Assembly: GCA_036262035.1 (NCBI GenBank)
Contig: DATAJS010000027.1
Coordinates: 124,001-188,000, forward strand
Direction: 5' to 3'
DNA from: Burkholderiales bacterium
GTDB taxonomy: Bacteria; Pseudomonadota; Gammaproteobacteria; Burkholderiales; SG8-41
Length of the DNA: 64,000 nt
The notes below the pieces were generated by a model that worked only from the letters and a program-made list of their open reading frames with translations, was not told the origin of the DNA and made no database searches. Position numbers and translations under genes: made by a program. Position 1 is the first letter of the stretch, and the number at the start of each line of letters is the position of its first letter. Below, one piece after another: positions 39,571 through 48,009 of the stretch.

Positions 39571-40332
39571 CTACAGTCCCTTGGCGGTCCAGCCGCCGTC
39601 GACGAACAGATCGATCCCGGTTACATAGCTCGCGGCGGGCGAAGCGAGATACACCGCCGCCCCGCCGACCTCGTGCGGCTCGCCGTAGCGCGGGATCATC
39701 ATGCGCGCGCAGCGCTCGGCGTTCTTCTCGGGATCGGCATAGCTCGCTTCGGTCATCGCCGTGCGGATATAGCCCGGCGCGATGTTGTTGACGCGGATAT
39801 CGCTCGCCGCGAGATCGAGCGCCAGCGCCTTGGTCAGCATGCGCAAACCGCCTTTCGCCGCGACGTAGCCCGGATTGTCGGGGAACCCCAGCACCGAGTT
39901 GATGCTGGTCACGTTGATGATGCAGCCGCCGCCGGCACGCTTCAGGTGCGGGATCGCGGCCGCGCAGCAGCGGTAGACCGCACGCAGGTTGCCGTCGAGC
40001 GTGAGGTCGAACGCCGCGAAAGCGGCAATCGGGTCATCCGTCTGCGCCGCGGGCAGCGTGATGCCCGCCGCGTTCACGAGGATGTCGAGCCTGCCGTGCT
40101 CCTTCGCAAACGCGTCGCAGGCTCGGGCGAACGCATCGTCGTGGCGCACGTCGCACTGCGCGTAGGACACCCCTTCGATCGCGTGTGCGGGCGCGTTACG
40201 CCCCACGGCGAGGACGCGCGCGCCCGCGCCGTCCAGCGCCTCGGCGATCGCCGCGCCGATGCCGCGCGTGCCGCCGGTGACGATCGCCGCCTTGCCGGCG
40301 AGCGAGAAGAGGCGCTCGAGGTAGTCGCTCAC
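39571..40332 (-). CDS. SDR oxidoreductase
   Basis: This 253-residue SDR has AAIVTGGTRGIGAAIAEALD, LDILVNAAGITLPA, the catalytic Tyr-Lys GYVAAKGGLRML and the C-terminal VTGIDLFVDGGWTAKGL. I chose GTG 40332 (VSDYLERLFSLAGK), which overlaps the previous stop in GTGA form; longer starts read through the CMP-transferase. It precedes the TIM-barrel gene and follows the second cytidylyltransferase, so it belongs with the second acid's gene group. Confidence 0.88.
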   Translation of the reverse strand: MSDYLERLFSLAGKAAIVTGGTRGIGAAIAEALDGAGARVLAVGRNAPAHAIEGVSYAQCDVRHDDAFARACDAFAKEHGRLDILVNAAGITLPAAQTDDPIAAFAAFDLTLDGNLRAVYRCCAAAIPHLKRAGGGCIINVTSINSVLGFPDNPGYVAAKGGLRMLTKALALDLAASDIRVNNIAPGYIRTAMTEASYADPEKNAERCARMMIPRYGEPHEVGGAAVYLASPAASYVTGIDLFVDGGWTAKGL

Positions 40333-41021
40333 ATCCGGTCCAGCCCGTAGCCGCGCATGATCGCTTCGCACAGCGCGACGTCGCCGGCGTTGTCGATCTG
40401 GAACATCTTATGCCTGTCCATGACGTGCATGCCGATCTTCCCGCCGAGCCGGTTGTTCTCCCCGCGCAGGACGCGCGGCGGAAACACGTAGAACGACCCG
40501 TTCTCCAGGTAGCGCTTCTCGATCGCCTGCCGCCGCTTGCGGGTGCGGTAGTCGTAGTTGACCGATTCCGGTCCGGCGTCGCCTGCACGCCACATGAAGA
40601 AGTCTTCGACCTCGACGACCGTCAGCAGCGAATCGAGCTTGTCGTGCTTCACTTTGCGCAGCGCATCGGCGATGTCGCTCGGCTCCCGGATCGGGGAGGT
40701 CGCCTGCATGCCGACGATCCAGTCGACTTGCACGCCCTGGCCTTCGATCGCGTCGAGCGCGTGCAGCCACGCCGATTCCGATGTCGCGGTGTCCCCGGAG
40801 ATGTCCGGCGGGCGCCTGATCGGCCGCGCGCCGTATTTCTCGGCGACGGCGAGGATCTCGTCGCCGTCGGAGCTCACCCAGACGCTGTCGACACCTTCCG
40901 CTTCGATCGCCTGGCGGATCGACCACGCGATCAGCGGATGGCCGCAGACCGGCGCGAGGTTCTTGGCGGGGATGCCTTTGGAGCCCGCGCGTGCCGGTAT
41001 GATCGCCGCGGTTACGCCCAC
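40329..41021 (-). CDS. CMP-ulosonic acid synthetase, NeuA-type copy 2
   Basis: This 230-residue cytidylyltransferase begins with a GTG (VGVTAAIIPARAGSKGIPAK) and has the CTP loop ARAGSKGIPAKN. It shows VWVSSDGDEILAVAEKYGAR, GMQATSPIREPSDIADAL and the C-terminal FQIDNAGDVALCEAIM. It is clearly related to but distinct from the copy at 35529. Its neighbours, a short NeuB and a phosphatase-isomerase fusion, suggest it activates a different ulosonic acid. It starts 4 bases after the synthase stop. Confidence 0.9.
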   Translation of the reverse strand: MGVTAAIIPARAGSKGIPAKNLAPVCGHPLIAWSIRQAIEAEGVDSVWVSSDGDEILAVAEKYGARPIRRPPDISGDTATSESAWLHALDAIEGQGVQVDWIVGMQATSPIREPSDIADALRKVKHDKLDSLLTVVEVEDFFMWRAGDAGPESVNYDYRTRKRRQAIEKRYLENGSFYVFPPRVLRGENNRLGGKIGMHVMDRHKMFQIDNAGDVALCEAIMRGYGLDRM

Positions 41022-41025
41022 CGCT

Positions 41026-41874
41026 CTACGGGTTGCTCGACTGCCACGGCACGTGGCTGCGCAGCTTGACCGCGATCGGCACTTCCTTCTGCTGCATGTC
41101 GATGCCGCCGTCGCCCAGGGCTTTTTCGGTGGTGCGCACCGCGCGCACCAGCCGCCGGAAACCGTCGGGCTCGACCGAGGCCGCCTGGTCCGAGCCGTAC
41201 ATCGCGCGGTCCAGCGTGATGTGGCGCTCGAGCGAGGTCACGCCGAGCGCGGCCGCCGCGATCGACACCGTCAGGCCGACCTCGTGCCCGCTGTAGCCGA
41301 CGTTCACCTTGTAGCGGTCGCGCAGCGTATTGATGCGCGAGAGGTTCGCGTCGCTGTCGTTCATCGGGTAGGTCGACACGCAGTGCATGAGCTCGAACGG
41401 GCAGCCCGCCTGCTTGAAGATCTCGACCGCGCGGTCGATCTCCTTGGCGGTGCTCATGCCGGTCGAGATGAAGGTGTGGCGCTTCTCCGACGCGACTTCT
41501 TTCAGCAGGTCTTCGTACACGATCATCGCCGAGGCGACCTTGTTGTACGGCAGGTCGAACTTGCGCAGGAACTTCTGGCTGTCGATGTCCCACGCGGAAG
41601 CGAACCACGCGATCTTCTTCTCTTTGCAGTAGCGGTCGATCTCGGCGTAGTCGTCGGCGTCGAACTCCAGCCCTTCCTTCTGCTCGCGCTGGGTCTTGCC
41701 CCACGGGCTCTCGCGCGGCGAATCGAGCATTTCTTTCGTATAGACCTTGTCGATCGTGCGCTTCTGGAACTTGACCGCGTTCGCGCCGGCGTCGGCGGCG
41801 ACGTCGATCAGTTGCTTGGCGATCCCGAGGTCCCCGTTGTGGTTGATGCCGATCTCGGCGATGATGAATATCAA
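41026..41874 (-). CDS. Ulosonic acid synthase, short NeuB type without SAF domain
   Basis: This 282-residue protein has only the NeuB TIM barrel: IFIIAEIGINHNGDLGIAKQ, NAVKFQKRTIDKVYTKEM, ASAWDIDSQKFL, HCVSTYPMNDSDANLS and GYSGHEVGLTVSIAA. It ends RSHVPWQSSNP where the full-length copy at 33701 continues with the SAF domain, about 60 residues that are absent. It likely condenses PEP with a six- or seven-carbon sugar, possibly phosphorylated given the adjacent KdsC-like phosphatase. Start ATG 41874. Confidence 0.9.
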   Translation of the reverse strand: MIFIIAEIGINHNGDLGIAKQLIDVAADAGANAVKFQKRTIDKVYTKEMLDSPRESPWGKTQREQKEGLEFDADDYAEIDRYCKEKKIAWFASAWDIDSQKFLRKFDLPYNKVASAMIVYEDLLKEVASEKRHTFISTGMSTAKEIDRAVEIFKQAGCPFELMHCVSTYPMNDSDANLSRINTLRDRYKVNVGYSGHEVGLTVSIAAAALGVTSLERHITLDRAMYGSDQAASVEPDGFRRLVRAVRTTEKALGDGGIDMQQKEVPIAVKLRSHVPWQSSNP

Positions 41875-41886
41875 GTGCTGCCTCCC

Positions 41887-42993
41887 TCAGGCTTTCGCGG
41901 CGTCGAGCAGGTCGTCGACGAGGCCGCATACGATGTGTCCGAGCGTGATGTGAATTTCCTGGATGCGCGCGGTGTGCTTCGAAGGCACGACGATCGAGCG
42001 GCACATCGCCGCGATCCTGCCGCCGCCCTTGCCGAGCAGCGCCCACGTCGTCACGCCCATTCCTTCCGCCGCGCGTATCGCCTCGACGAGGTTGCCCGAG
42101 TTGCCGCTCGTCGAGATCGGGATAAAGACGTCGCCGCGCTTCGCCACCGCCTGCAGCTCGCGCACGAAGATGTCGTCGAAGCGGTAGTCGTTGCCGATCG
42201 CGGTCACGGTCGAGCTGTTCGTCCCCAGCGCGACGCCGGCGAGCGGCGAGCGCTCGCGCATGAAGCGGCCGACGAACTCCGCGGCGAGGTGCTGCGCATC
42301 GGCGAAGCTGCCGCCGTTGCCGGCGAAGATCACCTTGCCGCCGCCCCGGATCGCACGCGCGATGGCGTGCGCAAGCTCGCACAGCGAGGACAGCAGGGCG
42401 TCGTCGCGCATCAGCGTCTCGCGTAAGCGAATCGCGTCGGCGAATTCGGCGCGCACGTGCTCGACGAGGTTCGCGTCGATCCTGGCCGCGGCGGCAGGCG
42501 CCGGCTGGACACCGTCGGCGAGCAGCTTGTCGGCGAGCTCGCGGATCACGCCCGCACCGCCTTTGGCGCCGACGACGAGCTTCGCGATCGACCGGATGGA
42601 AGCGTGGCCGTCCGCCGGACTCACGGGATAACCGGTGAGGCACATCGCCGCCAGATCGTTCACGTCGTTGCCGACGTAGAGCACGCGCTTAACGTCGTAA
42701 CCGTGGGTCGTGCAGAACTGCGCCAGCGCCTGCGCCTTGTCCTCGCACGCCTGGATGACGTCGAGGCCGAGCTTCTTCGCGCGCGCGGCGACCACCTCGT
42801 TGACTTCGGTGCTGATGATGAGCTGGGGAACGCCGACCTGTCTCAACATCCCGACGGCGAGGCCGTCCGAACGGTTGCACGACACCGCTTCCTCACCGCC
42901 CTGCGAGACGTACACGCGGTTGTCCGTCATGACGCCGTCGAAGTCGTAGACGATGAGGTCGAGGTCCCTCACGCTGATTTGCGTCGTGGACAT
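41887..42993 (-). CDS. KdsC-like HAD phosphatase fused to GmhA-like SIS isomerase
   Basis: This 368-residue protein joins two enzymes. Residues ~1-165 are a C0-type HAD phosphatase with DLIVYDFDGVMTDNRVYVSQ (Asp17/Asp19), STEVNEVVAARAKKLGL and YVGNDVNDLAAM, as in Kdo-8-P and Kdn-9-P phosphatases. Residues ~185-368 are a SIS domain of GmhA type, with VIFAGNGGSFADAQHLAAEF, ISTSGNSGNLVEAIRAA and HTARIQEIHITLGHI. One chain could thus isomerise a sugar phosphate and later dephosphorylate the condensation product. It is the first gene of the minus-strand series; the ATG at 42993 is preceded by a GC-rich leader. Confidence 0.9.
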   Translation of the reverse strand: MSTTQISVRDLDLIVYDFDGVMTDNRVYVSQGGEEAVSCNRSDGLAVGMLRQVGVPQLIISTEVNEVVAARAKKLGLDVIQACEDKAQALAQFCTTHGYDVKRVLYVGNDVNDLAAMCLTGYPVSPADGHASIRSIAKLVVGAKGGAGVIRELADKLLADGVQPAPAAAARIDANLVEHVRAEFADAIRLRETLMRDDALLSSLCELAHAIARAIRGGGKVIFAGNGGSFADAQHLAAEFVGRFMRERSPLAGVALGTNSSTVTAIGNDYRFDDIFVRELQAVAKRGDVFIPISTSGNSGNLVEAIRAAEGMGVTTWALLGKGGGRIAAMCRSIVVPSKHTARIQEIHITLGHIVCGLVDDLLDAAKA

Positions 42994-43145
42994 GGGGGAT
43001 ACGGACAAAGCGGCGTAGGTTACCTTGTTTGACCGGGGCTTTCCACCGGGAGCGCCCTGCAAAAGCCGCTCCGGTAGCGACCGGCGCGGCGCGCCGCCGC
43101 GCGGCCGATGTATTATGCTCGCCCTCGGCTGCGCCTACACCGACC

Positions 43146-44144
43146 ATGTCTGAAACCCTGACAGCGCTCGCGGGCGCACCCTCGCTCGCGTTCGTCGTCT
43201 CCCTTGCCGTCGCCTTCTTCCTCTCCCGCGGGAAAGCCGCGAGGCTCGCGCTCGACCGTCCCAACGAGCGCTCGCTGCACGTCACACCCGTACCGAGAAC
43301 GGGCGGCATCGCGGTGCTCACCGCCGCAGGGGTCGCATCCATGGTGTTCGGCCCTGCCGCGCCGGCGGCGCTGATCGGCGCGCTCGCGGTGGTCGCCGCG
43401 GTCTCGCTCATCGACGACATCCGCCACATCCCCGCGGGCCTGCGCCTCGCGGTCCATATCGGCGCGGCGGGCTTCTTCGTGCACTCGGTCGCAACGCCGG
43501 ACATCCCGCTTGCGGCGCAGGCGGTGCTCGCGGTCGCGATCGCATGGCTGTGCAACCTGTATAACTTCATGGACGGCTCCGACGGGCTCGCCGGCGGCAT
43601 GGCGCTCATCGGCTTCGGCATCTATGGCGCGGCCGCAGCTGCGGCGGGAGATCTCACTTTCGCGCGCACCAATCTCATCGTCGCAGCCGCGGCCGCGGGC
43701 TTCCTGGCGCTCAACTTCTATCCCGCGCGTATCTTCCTCGGCGACGTGGGCTCGGTGCCGCTCGGCTTCCTCGCCGGCACGCTCGGCGTGCTCGGATGGA
43801 GCAAAGGGATCTGGCCGCTGTGGTTTCCGGCGGTCGTCTTCTCGGCGTTCATCGTGGACGCGAGCGTCACCCTCGCGCGGCGCGTGAGCAGGCGCGAGCG
43901 CTTCTGGATTCCCCACCGCGATCACTACTACCAGCGGCTGGTGCAGATCGGCTGGGGCCACGCGCGCACCGCGTGGGCCGAGTACGCGCTCATGGCGACG
44001 ACGGGCGCGCTCGCACTGCTCGCGCTGGCGCTGCCGAAGTGGGCATGCGCCGCCCTGCTGCTGGCGCTCGCGTGCGGCTACGCGCTGCTCGCGCTCGCCG
44101 TCGAGCACGCCTGGCGCGGCCGCCTGATGTCGCGCGAGCCATGA
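43146..44144 (+). CDS. Undecaprenyl-phosphate glycosyl-1-phosphate transferase (WecA/WbpL-like)
   Basis: This 332-residue polytopic protein has the family signatures LDRPNERSLHVTPVPRTGG, SLIDDIRHIPAGLRL, NFMDGSDGLAGGMALI and YFPARIFLGDVGS-like FYPARIFLGDVGSVPLGFL. It would start the lipid-linked unit by moving QuiNAc/FucNAc/GlcNAc-1-P to undecaprenyl phosphate. It has about ten helices and the Rxxxx-HH-like cytoplasmic loop IPHRDHYYQRL. It begins the plus-strand operon divergent from the nonulosonic acid series and overlaps the next gene by 4 bases. Confidence 0.92.
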   Translation: MSETLTALAGAPSLAFVVSLAVAFFLSRGKAARLALDRPNERSLHVTPVPRTGGIAVLTAAGVASMVFGPAAPAALIGALAVVAAVSLIDDIRHIPAGLRLAVHIGAAGFFVHSVATPDIPLAAQAVLAVAIAWLCNLYNFMDGSDGLAGGMALIGFGIYGAAAAAAGDLTFARTNLIVAAAAAGFLALNFYPARIFLGDVGSVPLGFLAGTLGVLGWSKGIWPLWFPAVVFSAFIVDASVTLARRVSRRERFWIPHRDHYYQRLVQIGWGHARTAWAEYALMATTGALALLALALPKWACAALLLALACGYALLALAVEHAWRGRLMSREP

Positions 44145-45979
44145 AGCGCAACTGGCGAATCGCTCTGGCGCTGCTGCACGACGTGCTCGCGTGTGTCGCG
44201 GCGTGGTACCTCGCATACTGGCTGCGCTTCAACCTCGACATTCCCGAGGAGCACCTGCAGCGCGCCGCGAGCCGGGTGCCGTGGATCGTGCCGCTGAACG
44301 CGGCGATCTTCCTCGCGTTCGGGCTGTACCGGGGCATCTGGCGCTTCGCGAGCCTGCACGACCTGAAGCGCATCGTCACCGCGGTGGGCGTCGTCGCGAT
44401 CGTCACGGCGGCGGGATTCCTGATGGCGCGCGAGAGCGTGCCGCGCTCGGTGCTGATCATGTATCCCCTCTTCCTTGCCGGCATCATGGCGGGCGGCCGC
44501 ATTGCGTATCGGGCATGGAAAGAGCGCCGGCTCGACAGCCTCATCCCGACCGAGCGCGAGCCGGTCTTCGTCATCGGCACCGGTGACGCCGCGGCGGCGC
44601 TGGTCAAGGAATTGGTGCGCCGCGCCCAGTGGCTTCCGGTCGGCCTGTTCGACGAAGACGGCGGCAAGCGCGGGCGGCAGGTTCACGGCGTGCGCGTGCT
44701 CGGCGCGTTCACCGATCTCGAGCAGCACGCGGAGCGCCTCGGCGTCACCAACGCGATCATCGCGATGCCCGAGGCCGACCACTCGACACGGCGCAGGGCG
44801 GTCGAAGCGTGCCGCGCCGCGAGCCTCAACACCCTGACGGTGCCTTCCTTCGAGGACCTCGTCAGCGGCCGGGTCACGGTCTCGCAGGTGCGCCACGTCG
44901 AGCTCGACGACCTGCTCGGCCGCGACCCGGTGGTGCTCGACGTGCACGGGCTCTCCGAATGGATCTCGGGCCGCGTCGTGATGGTCACCGGCGCCGCGGG
45001 CTCGATCGGCCGCGAGCTCTGCCGCCAGATCGCCCAATACGGTCCGAGCCGCCTCGTGCTCTTCGAAGCGAGCGAGTTCGGGCTGTACCAAGTGGAGCAG
45101 GAATTCGTCGAGCGCTTCCCGTCGTTGCGCATCAACTGCGCGATCGGCGACGTGAAGGACGCGGTGCGGGTCGACCAGGTGATGTCGCTGTACAACCCTT
45201 CGCTCGTCTTCCACGCCGCGGCATACAAGCACGTGCCGCTCATGGAGAACGAGAATGCGTGGCAGGCGATCCTCAACAACGTGCGCGGCACGCAAGTCGT
45301 GGCCGAAGCCTCGATCGCGCACGCCGTCGAGAAGTTCGTGCTGATCTCGACCGACAAGGCGGTCAATCCGACCAACGTGATGGGCGCGAGCAAGCGCCTC
45401 GCGGAGCTCGTGTGCCAGGCGCTGCAGGGCGAAGGCGGCACGCGCTTCATCGTCGTGCGCTTCGGCAACGTGCTCGGGTCGACCGGCAGCGTCGTGCCGC
45501 GCTTCCGCGAGCAGATCGCCAAAGGCGGCCCGATCACCGTCACCCATCCCGAGATCCGCCGCTTCTTCATGTCGATCCCCGAGGCCGCGCAGCTCGTGGT
45601 GCAGGCCGGCCTGATGGGCACGGGCGGCGAGATCTTCGTGCTCGACATGGGCGAGGCGGTGAAGATCGCCGACCTCGCGCGCGACATGATCCGCCTCTCG
45701 GGCCTCGCCGAGCACGACGTGCAGATCGTGTACACCGGCTTGCGTCCCGGCGAGAAGCTCTACGAGGAAGTGCTCGCCGACGAAGAGACCTCGCTGCCGA
45801 CGCCCCACCCCAAGCTGCGCATCGCGCGCGCGCAGCGCGAGACCCGCGAGTGGCTCGACCGGCTTGCGAGCTGGCTCGACCGCACCGACGTCCCCGACGA
45901 GCACACCGTGCGCAGCGACCTCGCGCGCTGGGTCCCCGAATACCGCGCCAACCCGCACGGCGCGGCGCAGCCGGCTTGA
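44141..45979 (+). CDS. WbpM/CapD-type UDP-GlcNAc 4,6-dehydratase
   Basis: This 612-residue protein has four N-terminal membrane helices, a first Rossmann domain (EPVFVIGTGDAAAALVKEL) and a second, catalytic SDR domain (VVMVTGAAGSIGRELCRQIA). The active-site segment reads STDKAVNPTNVMGASKR, with Met at the usual Tyr position, which is characteristic of WbpM relatives. It makes UDP-4-keto-6-deoxy-GlcNAc. That product can feed both the WbpV-like reductase and the CBS-aminotransferase route to the nonulosonic acid. Confidence 0.94.
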   Translation: MKRNWRIALALLHDVLACVAAWYLAYWLRFNLDIPEEHLQRAASRVPWIVPLNAAIFLAFGLYRGIWRFASLHDLKRIVTAVGVVAIVTAAGFLMARESVPRSVLIMYPLFLAGIMAGGRIAYRAWKERRLDSLIPTEREPVFVIGTGDAAAALVKELVRRAQWLPVGLFDEDGGKRGRQVHGVRVLGAFTDLEQHAERLGVTNAIIAMPEADHSTRRRAVEACRAASLNTLTVPSFEDLVSGRVTVSQVRHVELDDLLGRDPVVLDVHGLSEWISGRVVMVTGAAGSIGRELCRQIAQYGPSRLVLFEASEFGLYQVEQEFVERFPSLRINCAIGDVKDAVRVDQVMSLYNPSLVFHAAAYKHVPLMENENAWQAILNNVRGTQVVAEASIAHAVEKFVLISTDKAVNPTNVMGASKRLAELVCQALQGEGGTRFIVVRFGNVLGSTGSVVPRFREQIAKGGPITVTHPEIRRFFMSIPEAAQLVVQAGLMGTGGEIFVLDMGEAVKIADLARDMIRLSGLAEHDVQIVYTGLRPGEKLYEEVLADEETSLPTPHPKLRIARAQRETREWLDRLASWLDRTDVPDEHTVRSDLARWVPEYRANPHGAAQPA

Positions 45980-45997
45980 GGACCGCAGGCGATCCCG

Positions 45998-47215
45998 ATG
46001 GCGGCCGCTGACCGGGCGGCGACGATCGCGCGAGCCGCGCGCTGGCCCGCGATACTGATCGGGTTCAGCGTTCCGATCTCGATCGCCGCCGACAACATCC
46101 TGCTCGCCCTCGCCGCGCTCGGAGCCGCGGTTGCGCTCGCCGACCGCGAAACCCGCGCCGCGGTTTTTTCGAATCCGGTCGTGCGCTGCGCGCTCGCGCT
46201 CTTTGCGCTGCTGGCGCTGGGCACGCTGTACGGGGAGCGCTATGCCGGCGACGCGGGACGCTACCTCGGGAAGTACCTCGACCTCGCGCTGCTGCCGCTG
46301 CTGCTGGTCCCGTTCATGGACGCGCGCTCGCGCAGGCTCGGCCTGTATGCGCTGGCCGCGTCGCTCGTGGTTACGCTCGGGCTGTCGTTCGCGCTCAAGC
46401 TCGGCCTCGTGCCCGAAGGCCGGCCGTTCGCCGGCAAGCCCGACAATGCCGCGGTCTTCAAGAACGACCTCACCCACAACTTCCTGATGGCGTTCGGCGC
46501 ATTCCTGTTCCTTCAGCTCGGTTTCGCCGCCCGCGGCGTGCGCGCGCGCATCGCGTGGTGGGCCTGCGCCGCGCTCGCCGCGGCCGACGTGCTGCTCCTC
46601 GTGCGCGGACGCACCGGGTATGTCGTGCTGTTCGCGCTGCTGGTGTACGCGGGCTATGCGTGGAAAGGCTGGCGCGGCCTCGCGGCGCTGTGCGTGGCGG
46701 GCGCGCTCGGCGTGACCGCGCTGCTGCTCACGCCGAACATGTTCTCCGCGCGCGTCGAGCGCACCTTGAACGAAGCGAGGCAGTGGCAGGAGAATCGCGT
46801 CAGGCACGAGGAGTCGATCACGATGCGCCTCGAGTGGTATCGCAATTCGCTCGCCATCATCGCCGCGCACCCGGTCGTCGGATCGGGCACCGGCTCGTTT
46901 CCCAGGGCGTATGCCGAGCGCACGAGCGGGAGCGCGCTCAAGACGACGGTCAATCCACATAACGAGTATCTCCACGTCGGCGTGCAGATCGGGCTCGTCG
47001 GTCTGGCGGCGCTGCTGGCGCTGTTCGCCGTGCAATGGCACGCCGCTTCGCGGCTCGCGACCCCGCTCGAGACCCACCTCGCGCGCGCGCTCGTCATCGC
47101 CTTCGCCATCGGCTGCCTCTTCAACTCGCTGCTGCTCGATCACACCGAAGGCCTGTTCTTCGCGTGGCTGAGCGCGCTGCTGTACGGCGGGCTCGGGCCG
47201 CGCAAAGCCGCATGA
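45998..47215 (+). CDS. O-antigen ligase/polymerase family protein (Wzy_C)
   Basis: This 405-residue protein has about ten transmembrane segments and a large periplasmic loop near residues 240-320. It contains the Wzy_C core TTVNPHNEYLHVGVQIGLVG, with an RTGYVVL block earlier (LLLVRGRTGYVVLFALL). It either ligates the lipid-linked glycan to lipid A-core (WaaL) or polymerises it (Wzy). The neighbouring WaaE-like and heptosyltransferase genes favour WaaL. It begins 18 bases after the dehydratase and overlaps the next gene by 4 bases. Confidence 0.9.
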   Translation: MAAADRAATIARAARWPAILIGFSVPISIAADNILLALAALGAAVALADRETRAAVFSNPVVRCALALFALLALGTLYGERYAGDAGRYLGKYLDLALLPLLLVPFMDARSRRLGLYALAASLVVTLGLSFALKLGLVPEGRPFAGKPDNAAVFKNDLTHNFLMAFGAFLFLQLGFAARGVRARIAWWACAALAAADVLLLVRGRTGYVVLFALLVYAGYAWKGWRGLAALCVAGALGVTALLLTPNMFSARVERTLNEARQWQENRVRHEESITMRLEWYRNSLAIIAAHPVVGSGTGSFPRAYAERTSGSALKTTVNPHNEYLHVGVQIGLVGLAALLALFAVQWHAASRLATPLETHLARALVIAFAIGCLFNSLLLDHTEGLFFAWLSALLYGGLGPRKAA

Positions 47216-47958
47216 CGCTGTCCGCGATCGTCATCGCCAGGGACAACGAGCGCACGATCCGGCGCTGCGTCGAATCGCTCGCATTCTGCGACGAGATCGT
47301 CGTGGTCGATTCCGGCAGCTCCGACGCGACACCGGAGATCTGCCGTTCGCTGGGCGCCCGCGTGCACGTCACCGACGACTGGCCGGGCCATGGGCCGCAG
47401 AAGAATCGCGCGCTGGACCTCGCCAGCGGTGACTGGGTGCTGTCGGTGGATTCGGACGAATGGGTGACGCCGAGGCTGCGCGACGAGATCGCCGCGGTGC
47501 TGCGCTCGCCGGGTGAACGCCGCGGTTACGCGATGCCTCGCTGCTCCAGCTTCTGCGGCCGCGAGATGAAGCACTCGGGCTGGTGGCCCGATTACGTCGT
47601 GCGCCTCTTCCGGCGCGATTCGGGCCGCTTCACCGACGACCACACCCACGAGCGGCTGGTGGTGCAGGGAAGCATCGGCAGGATGAAAGCGCCGCTCATG
47701 CACGAGGCGATCGTCGACCTCGACCAGATGCTGCGCAAGATGAACGCGTACTCCACCGCTTCGGCGCATATGAGGCGCGATGCCGGCGGCCGCGGCGGGG
47801 TGTTGCGCGGGATCGCCCACGGGCTCTGGGCGTTCCTGAGGACGTACGTGCTGCGGCTCGGCTTTCTCGACGGGCGCGCGGGGTTCCTGCTGGCGGTGGC
47901 GAATGCGGAGGGGTCGTATTACCGGTACGTAAAGCTTGCGATGCTCGAAAAGAAGTGA
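47212..47958 (+). CDS. Family 2 glycosyltransferase, WaaE/KdtX-like (LPS core)
   Basis: This 248-residue enzyme has LSAIVIARDNERTIRRCVES, EIVVVDSGSSDATPEIC, WPGHGPQKNRALDLASGDW and VLSVDSDEWVTPRLRDEI. The GHGPQKNRALD block is diagnostic for WaaE/KdtX, beta-1,4-glucosyltransferases acting on the first heptose of the LPS core. It overlaps the ligase gene by 4 bases and its stop overlaps the next gene's GTG. Confidence 0.92.
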   Translation: MTLSAIVIARDNERTIRRCVESLAFCDEIVVVDSGSSDATPEICRSLGARVHVTDDWPGHGPQKNRALDLASGDWVLSVDSDEWVTPRLRDEIAAVLRSPGERRGYAMPRCSSFCGREMKHSGWWPDYVVRLFRRDSGRFTDDHTHERLVVQGSIGRMKAPLMHEAIVDLDQMLRKMNAYSTASAHMRRDAGGRGGVLRGIAHGLWAFLRTYVLRLGFLDGRAGFLLAVANAEGSYYRYVKLAMLEKK

Positions 47959-48009
47959 CGGGTGAGGCGGTGACGGATAAGGCGGTGACGGATGAAGCGG
48001 TGACGGGGA
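47955..48009. repeat. GTGACGG repeat, family E copy 2
   Basis: Four copies of a 15-base unit (GTGACGGGTGAGGCG, GTGACGGATAAGGCG, GTGACGGATGAAGCG, GTGACGGGGAAG) run from 47955. They match the units at 7003-7047, including the exact GTGACGGATAAGGCG block. Here there are no inverted copies, and the unit supplies the start codon and first 19 codons of a glycosyltransferase. Confidence 0.85.

Noticed and set aside
41887-42993. Frameshift-fused kdsC and kdsD for Kdo
   Set aside because: The SIS part matches GmhA and lacks the CBS domains of KdsD, the linker is in frame with no sign of decay, and the partner synthase is NeuB-like, not KdsA-like.
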